The translations under genes and the position numbers were made by a program. This document shows positions 23,576-34,573 of a DNA stretch of 64,000 nt, in pieces. Source of the DNA: Multifurca ochricompacta. Taxonomy: Eukaryota > Basidiomycota > Agaricomycetes > Russulales > Russulaceae. The notes below the pieces were generated by a model, which worked only from the letters and a program-made list of their open reading frames with translations, did no database searches and was not told the origin of the DNA. Within the stretch, counting starts at the first letter, position 1; each line of letters opens with the position of its first letter. The DNA lies in the NCBI GenBank assembly GCA_022496185.1, contig WTXG01000072.1:1-64000 (forward strand), in the 5' to 3' direction.

Positions 23576-24291
23576 TTTGAGATGTTATAAATGTTCCTGG
23601 TTCCAAGGAGCAGTTAGAACCAGTGCCCAGGTCTTGCTTAAGAGTGCCACCCCACACTGTGGTGCTATGCTTCAGAACCTAAAAAGGTCCTGCCTCTGTT
23701 GTGTGACTTTCTAGGTATAGTAAAGCTGTCTAGCACAATCCTGCAACCAGACATAAGCTCTGGTAGACTAGCCAGAGTGTCTAGTGTAATCAGGACTGGG
23801 AGTCATGTCATGGAGGAGCCAACCGCAAGTTCCATTAGAGACAAAGGGTGTATAGCCCTTCCTCTAATGCTGGTGGTGGAGTCCATGATTAAGCCCTAGA
23901 TGATTGGGGCCATGACTAAGTAGACTATTAGGTTTCCTCTGGTGGGGCGAACCCCCACAATATGGCAGTGAATGCTCCTGCCCAGAGACAAAACCTTCTA
24001 GCTACTATGTGTCTACTATCATAGTGCAGCCTACTTGTATCAAGCCCAAGTGTCATGGGAGTGACTACCCATGCCTTGTTCTAGACCCTAAACTCTACCT
24101 GCAGGTCGCTAAACCTGGCTTACAGATCAAGCCAAGCATTAACTGGACCTAAAGCCTCAAGCCTTCTGGGCAAGTGGCCTACTAAAGCTATCTATGGGAT
24201 GAAGACCCAGCTACAACTATGAATGTTACTAATACCTAGTGTGCACTTCAAGGAGCTTAAGATGTTTCACCCACTTAGGGTCCCTCATCAT
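23576..24291 (-). other. A3 leader, gag-proximal part
   Basis: Homologous to the other copia A leaders, with hairpin GTGGGG/CCCCAC at about 23942-23958. No coding signal. It ends at the TSD ctcatcat of the hAT-like element. Confidence 0.6.
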
Positions 24292-25739
24292 TAGTGAATA
24301 GCAGGGGTAACCCCTGGGTATCTTCATTGGTACCCGTACCCGTACCCGTACCCGTCACTACGGGTACAGGTAACCCGCGGGTTACCCGCAGGTCACCTGC
24401 GGGTTACCTGTGTAAACGTGTGCAAGTTTTTTGCTTGCACCGCACATTTCAGATAACCGGCCCGGGCCATCCCGGTCAAGGAGATACACAACACGTTCAT
24501 TTGTGGCTACTCAGGATCCTTCAAAGATTCCTGTTTTATATTCATAAGATTAAGATAATTCATTATTCTATTGTTGTTTTATTATTCTAGTTTCAATTTT
24601 ATACAAGCGCAACTAAAATCCACCCCAATATACAAAGATGATTAGATAGATGTTATAGAACATTGATGAAAAGCCTGTCAGATAACTGCATAGAATGCAA
24701 AAATAATTGACAAATGCATAGTGATTTGCAGGGGTAACCCCTGGATATTTGTTTTGATACCCAGGTTACCCATAAAATGAAACGCGTGCAAGTTCTTTAC
24801 TTGCATTGCGCATTTCAGACACCCGGCCTGGTCCATCCCGGTCAAGGAGATATGCACTTGGATACAACGCGTTCATTTGTGGCTACTCAGGATCCCTCAA
24901 TAATTGCTGATTTATGTTCAGAAGATTAAGTTTATTCTTTATTTACATTATTATTTTATTTCATTTTGTGGAACAGGCATGGCACAGGCTTGTACTTTAG
25001 ATGTACTATATCAGCTACTAGATTAAATGAACGCGTTATCTCGTTATCTCGTTTAATGATGTAATTTGATCATATGTCAGATCTTAGATGTATATTCTAT
25101 GTATCTAATTAATTTGTGAACACGTTTCTGTTGTGTTATCTATGCGTGATCACAATCTTGTCGGACCAATGGAAAATCAAAGCCGTGATTGTTAAGTCAA
25201 CCTTCCTTAATAGGAAGGAGATCAGACCAATATGCTGGTCCATGCGATGCAATGTAGTCGCTGCTCTATGCAGCCTGTAGATGCACGCGGGCCTTGTTTC
25301 AGTAAAATAAATTGATAATTAGATTATAGAATAGTCTAAAGTAGTCTAGAGTGTATTTTAGATAGTGCCAGACCGGCAGAATTGATCGCGCGTTAATAAA
25401 ACAGATGCATCATGATTTTCAAGAGAGTGGATCACTGATAACACTTTTATTTTACATTGCACCGTTGATCTGCTTTGATATTTCATAGGATAACACTAGA
25501 ATATATTTACAGAAACCCTGTAGCATACATCAAATTAAATCTTGTCATTTGTTTGCTACAGATGTATTTTATCATTACATTTCTGCTGATCTTGTCAATG
25601 ACTGATGACCACTTATACCCACCAAACCCGCTGCGCGGGTATGGGTTTCTGGCGGGTTGGGAGTTGTATACCCGTACCCGTACCCGTCAAAACCCGCGGT
25701 GCTTACCCGCGCGGGTATGAAAACCCTTGCTGATCCCTA
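24292..25739. mobile_element. hAT-like non-autonomous DNA transposon, 8-bp TSD
   Basis: A 1448-bp AT-rich insertion in the A3 leader with exact 8-bp duplication ctcatcat (24284-24291, 25740-25747). Imperfect terminal repeats start TAGTGAATAGCAGGGGT and (other strand) TAGGGATCAGCAAGGGT. Both subterminal regions are packed with ACCCGT/GGGTAC units. Eight-base TSDs and TAG-G-AGCA-type ends are typical of the hAT superfamily. No transposase ORF is visible. The left ~300 bp recurs in diverged form at 24719-24967. Confidence 0.78.
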
Positions 25740-25973
25740 CTCATCATCTTTTGCAAGAACCCTGAAGGGCTAGCCAAACAGTTCAGGATGAGCAGTAAAC
25801 TGTGTCATCCTGTGGGGTGTTAAGGTGCACAGACAGTAGATAAAGAAGCTCACTGGAAGAAGCAAGTGGGAAAAACTTTGAAGCTTTTGTGAGCTTGTGT
25901 GCAGAAAGCAAGTTGGGCTGTTTATGAACAAAAGGGAAATAAACAGTCAGTATGAGCAGCAGGGCCCATAACC
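25740..25973 (-). other. A3 leader, LTR-proximal part with PBS
   Basis: Rest of the A3 leader, ending in the PBS (25962-25973, plus strand GGGCCCATAACC) next to the LTR. Confidence 0.6.
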
Positions 25974-26486
25974 TGTCAAACAATCATGCTGCTGGTTACA
26001 CTGACTGTGGTTAGTAGTGGTTAGGCTAGAAAACAGGTAGTACTTCAGAGGTAGAAGAACTCTATATTAACTATACTACTGACCTAGAAAACAGGTAGTA
26101 TACATAAGATGGTTAGTTAAAGGTAAAAGAGCAGTATAGTAAAAGAATGACTTACACTTCAGAGGTAGAAGAACTCTGAAGTGAAAGAGATGAAACAGAC
26201 ACCCTTATATACCCATGGGGGCCAGGGGAAATGGTCTGTGCACACTGGGAATAAGTCCACAAGTGCCAGACAATAAAGACAGAGGGATAAAGGCCATTGG
26301 CCAATGAGATATCACATGCTTACTGCACATTACTAAGTCCATCACTAATCAGCTGAGTAAGGTGAGAAAGAAATGTAATAAAGATAACATAAAAAGTCCA
26401 ATACTCCGAAGTCTAATCTAATCTAATCTACAGCTGAAGCGAACCTTAGATGCCTGAAGCATCTCCAGACACATCCTGTGTCAACA
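25974..26486 (-). repeat. A3 5' LTR (family A)
   Basis: 513 bp, plus-strand reading TGTCAAACAATCATGCTGC ... CTGTGTCAACA. Followed by gatca, an unpaired TSD candidate. Confidence 0.88.
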
Positions 26487-26901
26487 GATCACATGTCACC
26501 CGACAATTGCAGCTCATCTCAGGGGACTAAGCGGTGGTAGCATGGATACCTACCACAGCAAACATGATTAGTGGCATCACCATTCACATGGAGTCAAAGG
26601 ACAGCAACCATGATGCAGTCCAAAGGTGTTCACAAAAGATCAACCTAGAGCACAAAATACTAACCCAAAGCACTGAAAGTCAACGAGCCACTGACATTAA
26701 GTCATTAAGTCATCTTATCATCATGTTGTTGCTGATCTAAATGTAACTTACTCTACATCATACACAAGTACAGGAAATACCCATGCCAACCCGTGACACT
26801 GTGGGTACAGGTACAGTATTGCCACAGGTGCTAAGAATCCACACCATACCCATACCTGTGAAACCCGTGTACCACATACTGCGGGTTTACCTGTACCCAT
26901 G
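26487..26901. other. Non-element spacer; GGGTAC-rich patch
   Basis: No gene recognised. From about 26760 to 26895 the sequence is rich in GGTAC, CCCAT and ACCCGTG motifs resembling the subterminal repeats of the hAT-like element. It may be a remnant of such an element that cut the downstream part of the Goodbye-domain gene. Confidence 0.35.
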
Positions 26902-27229
26902 TTATGCCTTAGTCATAATGAATGGGCCACACCAATTAGGACTCACTAAACCAATGCCATTTACAAGTGGTGCACAGTTTGAGAGGGTGAGGAGTATATT
27001 CACAGTTGGTTTAAGTACCCTTAGGAGCTTCGTCTTACAATTGCCATTCCGGAACTTGTTAAACAGAGAGGTTCCTCTCTGAAGTATGTTGATCACGGCA
27101 TCTGAGGTGTCACATCCTTTCAGCTGGTCAACAAGCCAGTATTCAGACAGATTTATGCCTGTGTTTGTAAGATACTGATCCAGGGCAGCATCCAGGATGA
27201 GCTTGAAATGAGAAGAGGCAGTTGTGTGG
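26902..27229 (-). pseudogene. Fragment of STAND NTPase gene, Goodbye domain
   Basis: Minus-strand frame resembling the fungal STAND N-terminal Goodbye domain: ALDQYLTNTGINL, GCDTSDAVINILQ, LKPTVNILLTLSN, VNGIGLVSP follow the family pattern (AL-x-Y-x-K-T-G-x-D-L, CDSPDAILAVLQ, PTVNVLYAFS, GVGLVF). In Agaricomycetes such domains precede NACHT or NB-ARC ATPases of NLR-like proteins. The start codon lies 36 kb away at 63179-63181: removing 27235-63160 joins the frame (MYLAPC then the THTHTTA codons). It stops at 26902 before the end of the domain, with no ATPase, so it is a remnant. The domain call is from memory of the family. Confidence 0.6.
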
Positions 27230-27234
27230 GTATG

Positions 27235-27476
27235 TGTCACAGCCAGGTGCCTGCTGCATCCAGTCTTGTTTTCAATGTCTGAAGGCCCTCAAGATACAGG
27301 TGCGCTCAAGATTCGGGTTCTAGCAAAGAAGATCTAAGTTGGGTCAAAGTTTAAAGTGCCCATGACAATATGGAGGGGGCGCATGCAGGAAACAAAGTCA
27401 AAGGGCAGCAGCAATATGCCCTGCTGAGCTTACTGGGGAGAAGGCTCCTTAAGCTGCCACTTAGGGAGTTCAAGTG
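27235..27476 (-). repeat. LTR-E, first part (split by copia D)
   Basis: Starts TGTCACAGCCAGGTGCCTGC, the reverse complement of the LTR-E end at 819-833, with TSD gtatg (27230-27234). It continues at 62793/62798-63155. Confidence 0.88.
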
Positions 27477-27825
27477 TGAAGAATCAGGCATGGCACAGAC
27501 TGTACTTTAGATGCTACTTTACTACTCTATCTCACCTTGTATGTGTAGAGGCTTAGATGCTTTCAATAATGTGATAGCAACTTCTATTCTTGTAGCATAT
27601 TTACATAGGCTTTTATATACATCTGCATGTACTAATTGGCTATTAATCTAATTGTAAGTACAACATGTTTATAATGTGATTATAGTCACATGACCACTTT
27701 CAGATGTATTAGGATCATTAAGTATCTAAGTGATTGTGATCAGCTGCATTATCTCTGAAACACATGATCACAATCTTATGTTGGACTGATCTCTGGTAGC
27801 TCTGTACCAGTACTCTGGTTCAACA
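27477..27825 (-). repeat. D 3' LTR
   Basis: 349 bp, plus-strand reading TGAAGAATCAGGCATGG ... CTCTGGTTCAACA. The next bases, ctcccccttgct, are the complement of a purine tract AGCAAGGGGGAG. The stretch to 28054 is 3' untranslated sequence with no gene. Confidence 0.92.
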
Positions 27826-28054
27826 CTCCCCCTTGCTAAGTGCTGCTGCTAAGCGTGCTAAGCAATTATCCTTACTTAGGTGAGTTAATCTCTAGCCCAA
27901 GTTGACTCCTGAATTTCAGGAATTTGACATGTCCCAAATTCTTGGTGAACATGTCTGTGGGATTCTCAGAGCCTTCAATAAAGAATAGCTCAATTTTCTT
28001 CTCCTGTATAATTTGTCTGATGTAATGGAAGCAGATATCAATATGTTTTATCCA

Positions 28055-29129
28055 TCACTCTTGTACAGGATTAGAGGCCATAAAGATGGACCCCTGGTTA
28101 TCACCACAGAGAGGAATGGGTCCTAGATCAATACCAATTTCGCTTAGAAGCAATTTGATCCATACAATCTGTCGTGTTGTGTCAGAAAGCAACATGTATT
28201 CTGCTTCAGTGGATGAGAGCACTGTGGTCTTTTGCACTCTAGAATTCCAGCTGAATATCCCATTCGCTATTTTCACCATGTATCCAGTAGTGGATCGGCG
28301 ATCTATTGGGTTTGACACCCAATCAGAATCAGTGCATGCAATCAATCTGCCATTTGATCTGCCATCGTAGATAAGCATGTAATTGGATGTGCCAGCTAAA
28401 TATCAGCAGATATACAGTGCTCGATCAAGATGATCTTGAGATGGATTAGCGGCAAATTGAGATAGCCTTGTCACTGCAAAGGCAATATCTGGTTGTGTGC
28501 CCAACATGATGTAAAGTAATGAGCTGATTACTTGTTGGAACTTTGAACAAATGGAAGGATCAGCAGGTTCAGTGTTAGGCTCTGGATGATAGCCTTCTGG
28601 GAGAGGAGTGGGTGCAAATTTCGTGTTAAGCATCCCAAAGCATTGCAGCACTTTAGTTAGGTATGGCTGTTGATCAAGTAGAATTTTGCCATCCTTCCTA
28701 GTTATGCGCATTCACAAGAACTCCTTTGTGTCTCCTAGATCCCTGCACTCCCATTTGTTCATGAAATCAGTCTTTAGTTTGCTGACTAGGACTTGGTCAT
28801 TTCCCATAAATAAAGCATCATCAACATATACAATGATGATGATGATTGACCCATTATTATCCTTATATAGAAATAGGCCTGAGTCTGAGAGTAGGCATTT
28901 ACAGCCCATCACAGCCATGGACTTATCTAGCACCTTCCACCATGCTAAGGCAGCTTGTTTAAGACCATAAATGGCATGTTGTAGTAATAGTACTTTGGTT
29001 TCTTGTCCTTTAATTTTGAAACCTTCAGGTTGTTCCATGTATAGCTCTTCATCTAGTTCACCATACAGGAAAGTGCTTTTGACATCTAGTCCAGTAATGT
29101 GCCAATCCTCAAGTGCAGCAAGCACGAGC
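28055..29129 (-). pseudogene. D reverse transcriptase (C-terminal) and RNase H
   Basis: RT blocks LEDWHITGLDVKSTFLYGELDEELYM, IYGLKQAALAWW, IVYVDDALFMGND (YVDD), then the YLTKVLQCFGM region. RNase H blocks DSDWVSNPIDRRSTTGYMV, STEAEYMLLSD and CGDNQGSIF follow. The NPVQE-stop-WIKHIDI junction at 28055 is a TGA in the place of Arg. Frame breaks occur near 28400 and 28712. The N-terminal RT continues at 29633-29966 beyond the solo LTR-A. Confidence 0.87.
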
Positions 29130-29632
29130 TGATGAACAGGCATGATGCGCAGGCTACTGACTCTGTGGTTAGCATGTGAGGCTAGAAAGACAAGTTATAC
29201 TTCAGAGGTGAAGGAAACTCTATATTACTATACTACTGACCTAGAAAGACAAGTTATCTACAAGAGACAGTTAGTCAAAGGTATTGTAGTAAGTATAGAA
29301 GATGGGACTTACACTTCAGAGGTGAAGGAAACTCTGAAGTGTAAGAGACGAAACAGACACCCTTATAAACCCCAAGGGATGGTCTGTGCACTGGGAATAA
29401 GTCCACAAGTGCCGGACAAAGTCCAAACAATAAACATGAGGGAGAAAGGCCATTGGCCGGTACAGAAATCACATGTTACGTGGTGCATCAGTCAGCTACT
29501 GCGGAATGTGAGAAAGAAAGTAATAAAGATAATGTAAAAAGTCCGAAACTCCGGAATCTAATCTAATCCACAAAGTAGCTAATCTAATCACCTGATGCCT
29601 GAAGCATCACCGAACATCTCCTGTGTTCAACA
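29130..29632 (-). repeat. Solo LTR-A in copia D RT
   Basis: 503 bp, TGATGAACAGGCATG ... TGTGTTCAACA, TSD cgagc (29125-29129, 29633-29637). Removing it rejoins RT codons of D. Confidence 0.92.
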
Positions 29633-29966
29633 CGAGCATCAATCAAACAGTCTCAAACCTTACAACAGGCAAGAATATTTCATTGAAGTCAACACCTTCA
29701 ACCTGAGAAAAGCCTTTGGCTACAAGCCTGGCTTTCTTATGACCATCAGATTTCTGGTCAAAGACCCATCTGTTTTTAATTGTCTTCCTCCCTTTGGGAG
29801 GGTCCACAAGTGTAAAGACTTTCCATCTGCGAAGTGCCTCAAGTTCTTCATGACATGCAGTCTTCCATTCCTTTTGTTGCACGTCAGGCATGTGCAAAAT
29901 ATCTTTATATGTCCACTCTTGTATATTGGACATGTCTAGTGGCTGTGAATCATGTGGAACTGCTTT
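29633..29966 (-). pseudogene. D reverse transcriptase, N-terminal part
   Basis: Reads WKVFTLVDPPKGRKTIKNRW, FDQKSDGHKKARLVAKGFSQVEGVDF, the standard start of copia RT. It is interrupted at the gcttt target site by copia C; the preceding codons lie at 52160 onward. Confidence 0.88.
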
Positions 29967-30272
29967 TGTTGGAAGTGCAGCCATAGCACGCAGTCAATTG
30001 ATACCGGAGATGGCAGCCTGAGTCCAATCACTACCATATCAACACAATATTCAGAGCACATGGGTTGTGCAATTTTCCTTTATCATAAAGACTCAGTAGC
30101 ATAGTTAGAAACCTCAGTCTTTCTATCCCAAAGACTGAGGTCAGTACTCTCTGTGTTACAGCTACATTATCCTTTTACTGATTCATTTATGTAGCTACAC
30201 ATTTATAGGTATTAACAAATCATATAGTCTTTCTATCCCAAAGACTGAGCTACACATTTATAGCTCGCTACA
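29967..30272 (+). repeat. C 5' LTR
   Basis: 306 bp, TGTTGGAAGTGCAGCC ... CTCGCTACA. Contains a perfect 11-bp hairpin at 30112-30140 (CCTCAGTCTTT, loop CTATCCC, AAAGACTGAGG) and a 7-bp version with the same loop at 30226-30246. Confidence 0.92.
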
Positions 30273-30288
30273 GATTATGAGACCTGAG
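30273..30288 (+). other. C primer-binding site, elongator tRNA-Met-like
   Basis: GATTATGAGACCTGAG follows the LTR directly. Its complement contains TCTCATAATC, the anticodon-loop sequence known for eukaryotic elongator tRNA-Met. This implies priming by an internal half-tRNA. Confidence 0.5.
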
Positions 30289-30348
30289 TTGCTCTAAATC
30301 AAATCAGAACACACACCAGACAGAACACATTACCACACACTCTAAGCA

Positions 30349-31476
30349 ATGAGTTCTCCGACCAGTGCAGTGGCACCCAAAGTAGCAGCAGCAGCATCTG
30401 CAGCAAACTCAAAAGGGGCACGTCAATATGACATACCTCACTTGGAAGATGATGGTGGAAACTTCACATTCTGGAAGTACAGAGTTCAGATGGTCCTGAA
30501 ACTGCAGAGATTGTGGTCTGTGGTTGATGGATCAGAGCCTCAGCCAGGTGCCACAGCACCTCCTGAAGCACAGGAGGAATGGGCACTCAAAGATAGCGAA
30601 GCACAAGCACAAATATCGTTGATGCTCAAGGACAAACCCCTGAGTACAGTCCTGTACACAAAGATGGCCAAGGAATGCTGGGAAAAGCTATTAGTCCGTT
30701 ATGAAGGGAAAGGAGAACAGAAGATCATTTACCTTATCAATGATGTATTCTGTTCCACCCTCTCGGACACAGAATCCCTCAAGCCCCAGATAAATGCCAT
30801 AGTCAGGGCTGCCCACACCATATCCAACATCGGCTTACCATTGGATGACAAGCTTGTCACTTTCACAATCATCTCCTCACTCCCAACCTCCCTATCCACT
30901 CTAAAAACCATCCTTTCTACAGCCAATCCCTCTTCCCTTACCATTGAGCATGTCAAGTCACAAATAATTCTTGATGAACAATGCTGCATTCAAGAATCAG
31001 GCCTTGGAGTGACTGCTTACTTTGTGCACTCAGCAAATACAGCTAAAAAAGGAAAAGAAAAGTCAGAAGAGGAGAAGACAAAGAAATGCTGCACTCACTG
31101 TAAGAAGTGTGGCCATGTGGTGGAAGAGTGTTGGAAGCTGGAGAAGGAAAATGAGGCCAAAGCGAGCAGCACTGGAGATGATATGCAGAAACCCCCCAAT
31201 GCTACAGCCAAAGTTGCAGTTACTGGAGGCCAGGCACCTGCCAGTGACAGTGCACCACAAGGGGACAGCCCCATACTCCTGTTCAAAGTGCTACAAGCCC
31301 TATCATCACGCATCAATCTCAATCAGCAATGGATCATCAACTCCAGAGCATCATGTACCATGTGCTCCCATAGAAACTGGTTTTTCAATTTCAAAATGCT
31401 CACCAATCCAGTAAAAATTGTCTTAGGTGACAACAGTAGTATCCTCGGCACCAGGATCAGTCGCATCCATGTCTGA
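30349..31476 (+). pseudogene. C gag and protease remnant
   Basis: A frame of about 375 codons from ATG 30349: Ala-rich start, the FTFWKYRVQMVLKL and WALKDSEAQAQISLML blocks of copia gag, CCHC knuckle CTHCKKCGHVVEEC at about residue 245, then the protease region. The catalytic protease motif expected as D-S-G-A reads WIINSRASCTM, so the aspartate is changed to Asn and Gly to Arg (G-to-A changes). The frame ends at a TGA in a likely Arg codon (31474). It would encode a virus-like particle protein, but protease activity is lost. Confidence 0.87.
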
Positions 31477-32748
31477 ATGATGGCAAACGCACAGTGGCAT
31501 GATGCCATTCTCCAAGATGTCCTGTATGTCCCAGAACTGCATGGAAACCTGTTATCTGTTGCCCAACTCACCAGTCGCAGAGCCAATGTTCATTTTGCCA
31601 AGAACTCCTGTCAGATCTACAGTCAGACTGGAGTGCTTACCTGTGAGGGATGCCTCAAAGGCAACCTCTACATGATGGATGCCCACACCGTAGCTCTGGA
31701 GAGAGTCCAGATTGCTCAAGTCGATGTTTTCCCAGTTGAAGGGGCTGAGGATGATGATGTTGCTTTGGTCGCAAGACACTCAGTGGTGAAAGCTGACCTA
31801 CACACCTGGCACCACCACCTCAGCCATCTAAATGTTGATGCTGTTCTTCACATGATGCGAAAGGGGATGGTCAAAGGGATGGACATCACCTCAAAAACAA
31901 GTCCACTTGACCTCTGTGAGCCATGCCTCAAAGGGAAGCAAACACATGCCAAAATCCAGAAGGAAACCAGGACCAGATCTACCAAAGTCCTAGGGCAAAT
32001 CTTCTCAGACGTATGTGGCAAGATGCCACAACGATCTCACCAAGGATTCGAGTATTTTATAACCTGGGTGGACAATAAGTCCTGAAGAGTTTTTGTCGCC
32101 GGCTTGCGCGAAAAATCCAAAGTCACTCACCATCTCAAAAGCTTTGTTGCACACACAGAAGTCAAAATGGGTCAGAGAGTAAGAGTGCTGTGCACTGATG
32201 GAGGGGGCAAATATATCACCACCACAGCCCAGAGGTTCCTGCAAGACAAAGGCATCAAACACGAAATGACAACACTGGACACACCTCAGCATAATGGGGT
32301 TGCAGAGTGCATGAACCAGACACTTCTTGATAAAGTCCGAATGATGCTTATTGATGCGAATTTGCCTGAAACCTACTGGTATGATGCTTTAGAGTATGCA
32401 GCTTATCTGCACAATGTTATGCCCACCTGTGCCCTGGAGGACTCCACCCCTGATGAAGCTTGGAGCAGAAATAAACCTGACATTTCCCATTTGCATATTT
32501 TTGGCTGCAGAGCGTTTGTGCACATCCCAGTGAAGTATCGCACCAAGCTCAGTGTGTGGTCCATATTGTGCACATTCTTGGGGTATGCTCACAATCACAA
32601 AGCCTATCATTTAGTGCATCGCACAACAGGCCGTTTCTACGAATTGCGCAACATTGTTTTCAATGAAGGGGGGCCAGACAGTGAAAGAGTTGTCATCGAA
32701 TTCGACGACACAGAGACTAGTGGGGCGATAACAACAAAAACTTTATAG
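31477..32748 (+). pseudogene. C integrase (two stops)
   Basis: ALQDVLYVPELHGNLLSVAQL-type protease end. The GAG-pre-integrase zinc region reads TWHHHLSHLNV ... CEPCLKGKQ (H-H-C-C). The core has IFSDVCGKMPQ, LCTDGGGKYITT and TPQHNGVAECMNQTLL (expected D-D-E positions; the GGG block has K where E is usual after GG). A TGA at 32083 and a TAG at 32746 interrupt it. To about 33077 there is a degenerate linker to RT with stops and no clear domain. Confidence 0.85.
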
Positions 32749-33077
32749 AGCTGCTACCTAATACACCAGTGCAAAACCCTAGCCAACTTCAGCAAAGTAG
32801 CAACAGTGAAGTGGAAAGTGTACTCACAGAGACCCCAGCATCCGCACTGACATCGACACCAATGCCTATCACCACCTGACCAAAGCGAACTGCTCACCCC
32901 CCTATTTGCGATGATGACCCTCATTACTCTGTCAGTTCCTACAGAACAAAAGGGAACCCTACAGAGCAAGCCAACATCACACAACCTGAGTTAGCAAGTG
33001 ACCCACACACCTTCAAAGAAGCTATGGCACAACTTGACACTGGCGAATGGGAAGCTGCTTGCCAGGAAGAGATGTGA

Positions 33078-34081
33078 TTGTTCAAGTCCATGGGAGTGTA
33101 TGAAGTTGTTGAACATCCCACAGGGTGCAAGGTGGTTGGCAGCAAATGGGTGTTCCGCATGAAGTGTGGGCCAACTGGAGAGGTCTTGAGACACAAGGCT
33201 CGTATTGTCACACAAGGTTTCACTCAAGTCGAGGGAGTCAACTATGATGAAACATTTGCCCCAGTGGCAAAGTTTGCATTGCTTTGCGCAATCCTCACAC
33301 TAGTGACCAAATACAACCTGGAAGTTCACCAAATGGATGTGAAGTCAGCATACCTGAATGGTGAACTAAAGGAAGATATTTACATGGAGCCACCTCCTGG
33401 TTTTGACACTCCTGAGGGGATGGTACTCCGACTTATCAAGGCGGTCTATGGAACGAAGCAAGGTGGCCACATTGGGTATCAAGACATCAGAGCTAAGCTT
33501 GAAAACATAGGATACCAATGCACCAAAGCCGACCATGCAGTTTTCGTCCACCACAGAAATGCAAAGTCCTCTATCATTGCTCTCTACATTGATGACATCA
33601 CCATGGTGTCAAAGGACCTAAAGGAGATCAATGAAGACAAAGAGGCACTCAGAAATGCCTATGAGATGACCGACCTGGGCGAAATCACCTGGATTCTTGG
33701 GATGCACATCACGTGTGACCATGAGGCCAGATGGATGGCGCTCTCCCAAGAAAAATACATTGAAGAAATCTTGATGCATTTTGGCAAATCCGACGTGCGA
33801 CCCATTAGCACCCCCACCCTTGCAAATGAGCATCTAAGGAAACTCGACTCACCAACAGTTGACATCAAAAGATACCAGCAAGCAATCAGCGCCTTGATGT
33901 ATCCTATGCTTGGCACCCATCCTGACCTAGCATACACTATTGCAGTGCTCGGGAGGCATGCTGCGAACCCTGGGGAAGAACATCAGCAAGCCCTAAACCA
34001 TGCTTTCCATTACCTTAGAGCTATGAGCAGCACAAAGCTTGTCTTCAAATGTGATACACCTAAGGGAACTGAGCTGTATGG
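33078..34081 (+). pseudogene. C reverse transcriptase
   Basis: RT blocks VGSKWVFRMKCGPTGEVL, FTQVEGVNYDETFAPVAKF, HQMDVKSAYLNGELKEDIYM, AVYGTKQGGHIGY, ALYIDDITMVSKDL (YIDD active site), DLGEITWILGMHI. It runs open to the KGTELYG codons, where solo LTR-A inserts. RNase H continues at 34574. The RT frame itself is intact over about 335 codons, unusually well preserved. Confidence 0.9.
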
Positions 34082-34573
34082 TGTCAAACAATCATGCTGC
34101 TGGTTATACTAACTGTAGTTAGTGGTTAGGCTAGAAAGACAAGTATACTTCAGAGGTTGAAGAAACTCTATTACAACTATACTACTGACCTAGAAAGACA
34201 AGTATCTACAAGAGACATTAGTCAAAGGAAAGTAGAAAGTATAGTAAGACTTACACTTCAGAGGTTGAAGAAACTCTGAAGTGAAAAAGACGAAACAGAC
34301 ACCCTTATATACCCCAAGGGATGGTCTGTGCACACTGGGAATAAGTCCACAAGTGCCAGACAATAAACAGAGGGATAAAGGCCATTGGCCAAAGAGATAT
34401 CACATGCTTACTGTGCATTACTAAGGGCATCACTAATCAGCTGAGTAAGAGAGAAAGAAATGTAATAAAGATATCATAAAAAGTCCGGAACTCCGAAACA
34501 TAATCTAATCTAATCTACAGCTGAAGCAATCCCTAGATGCCTGAAGCATCTCCAGACACGTCCCATGTCAACA
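34082..34573 (-). repeat. Solo LTR-A in copia C
   Basis: 492 bp, TGTCAAACAATCATGC ... CATGTCAACA, TSD tatgg (34077-34081, 34574-34578). Removing it joins ELYG to YVDADWASD in frame. Confidence 0.94.

Larger units (their letters stand above)
22989..26486 (-). mobile_element. A3: 5' part of a Ty1/copia element
   Basis: LTR-A (25974-26486), PBS, leader and gag only. It is cut inside gag by the LTR-E relative, and everything downstream is missing. The leader is split by the hAT-like element 24292-25739. Confidence 0.88.
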
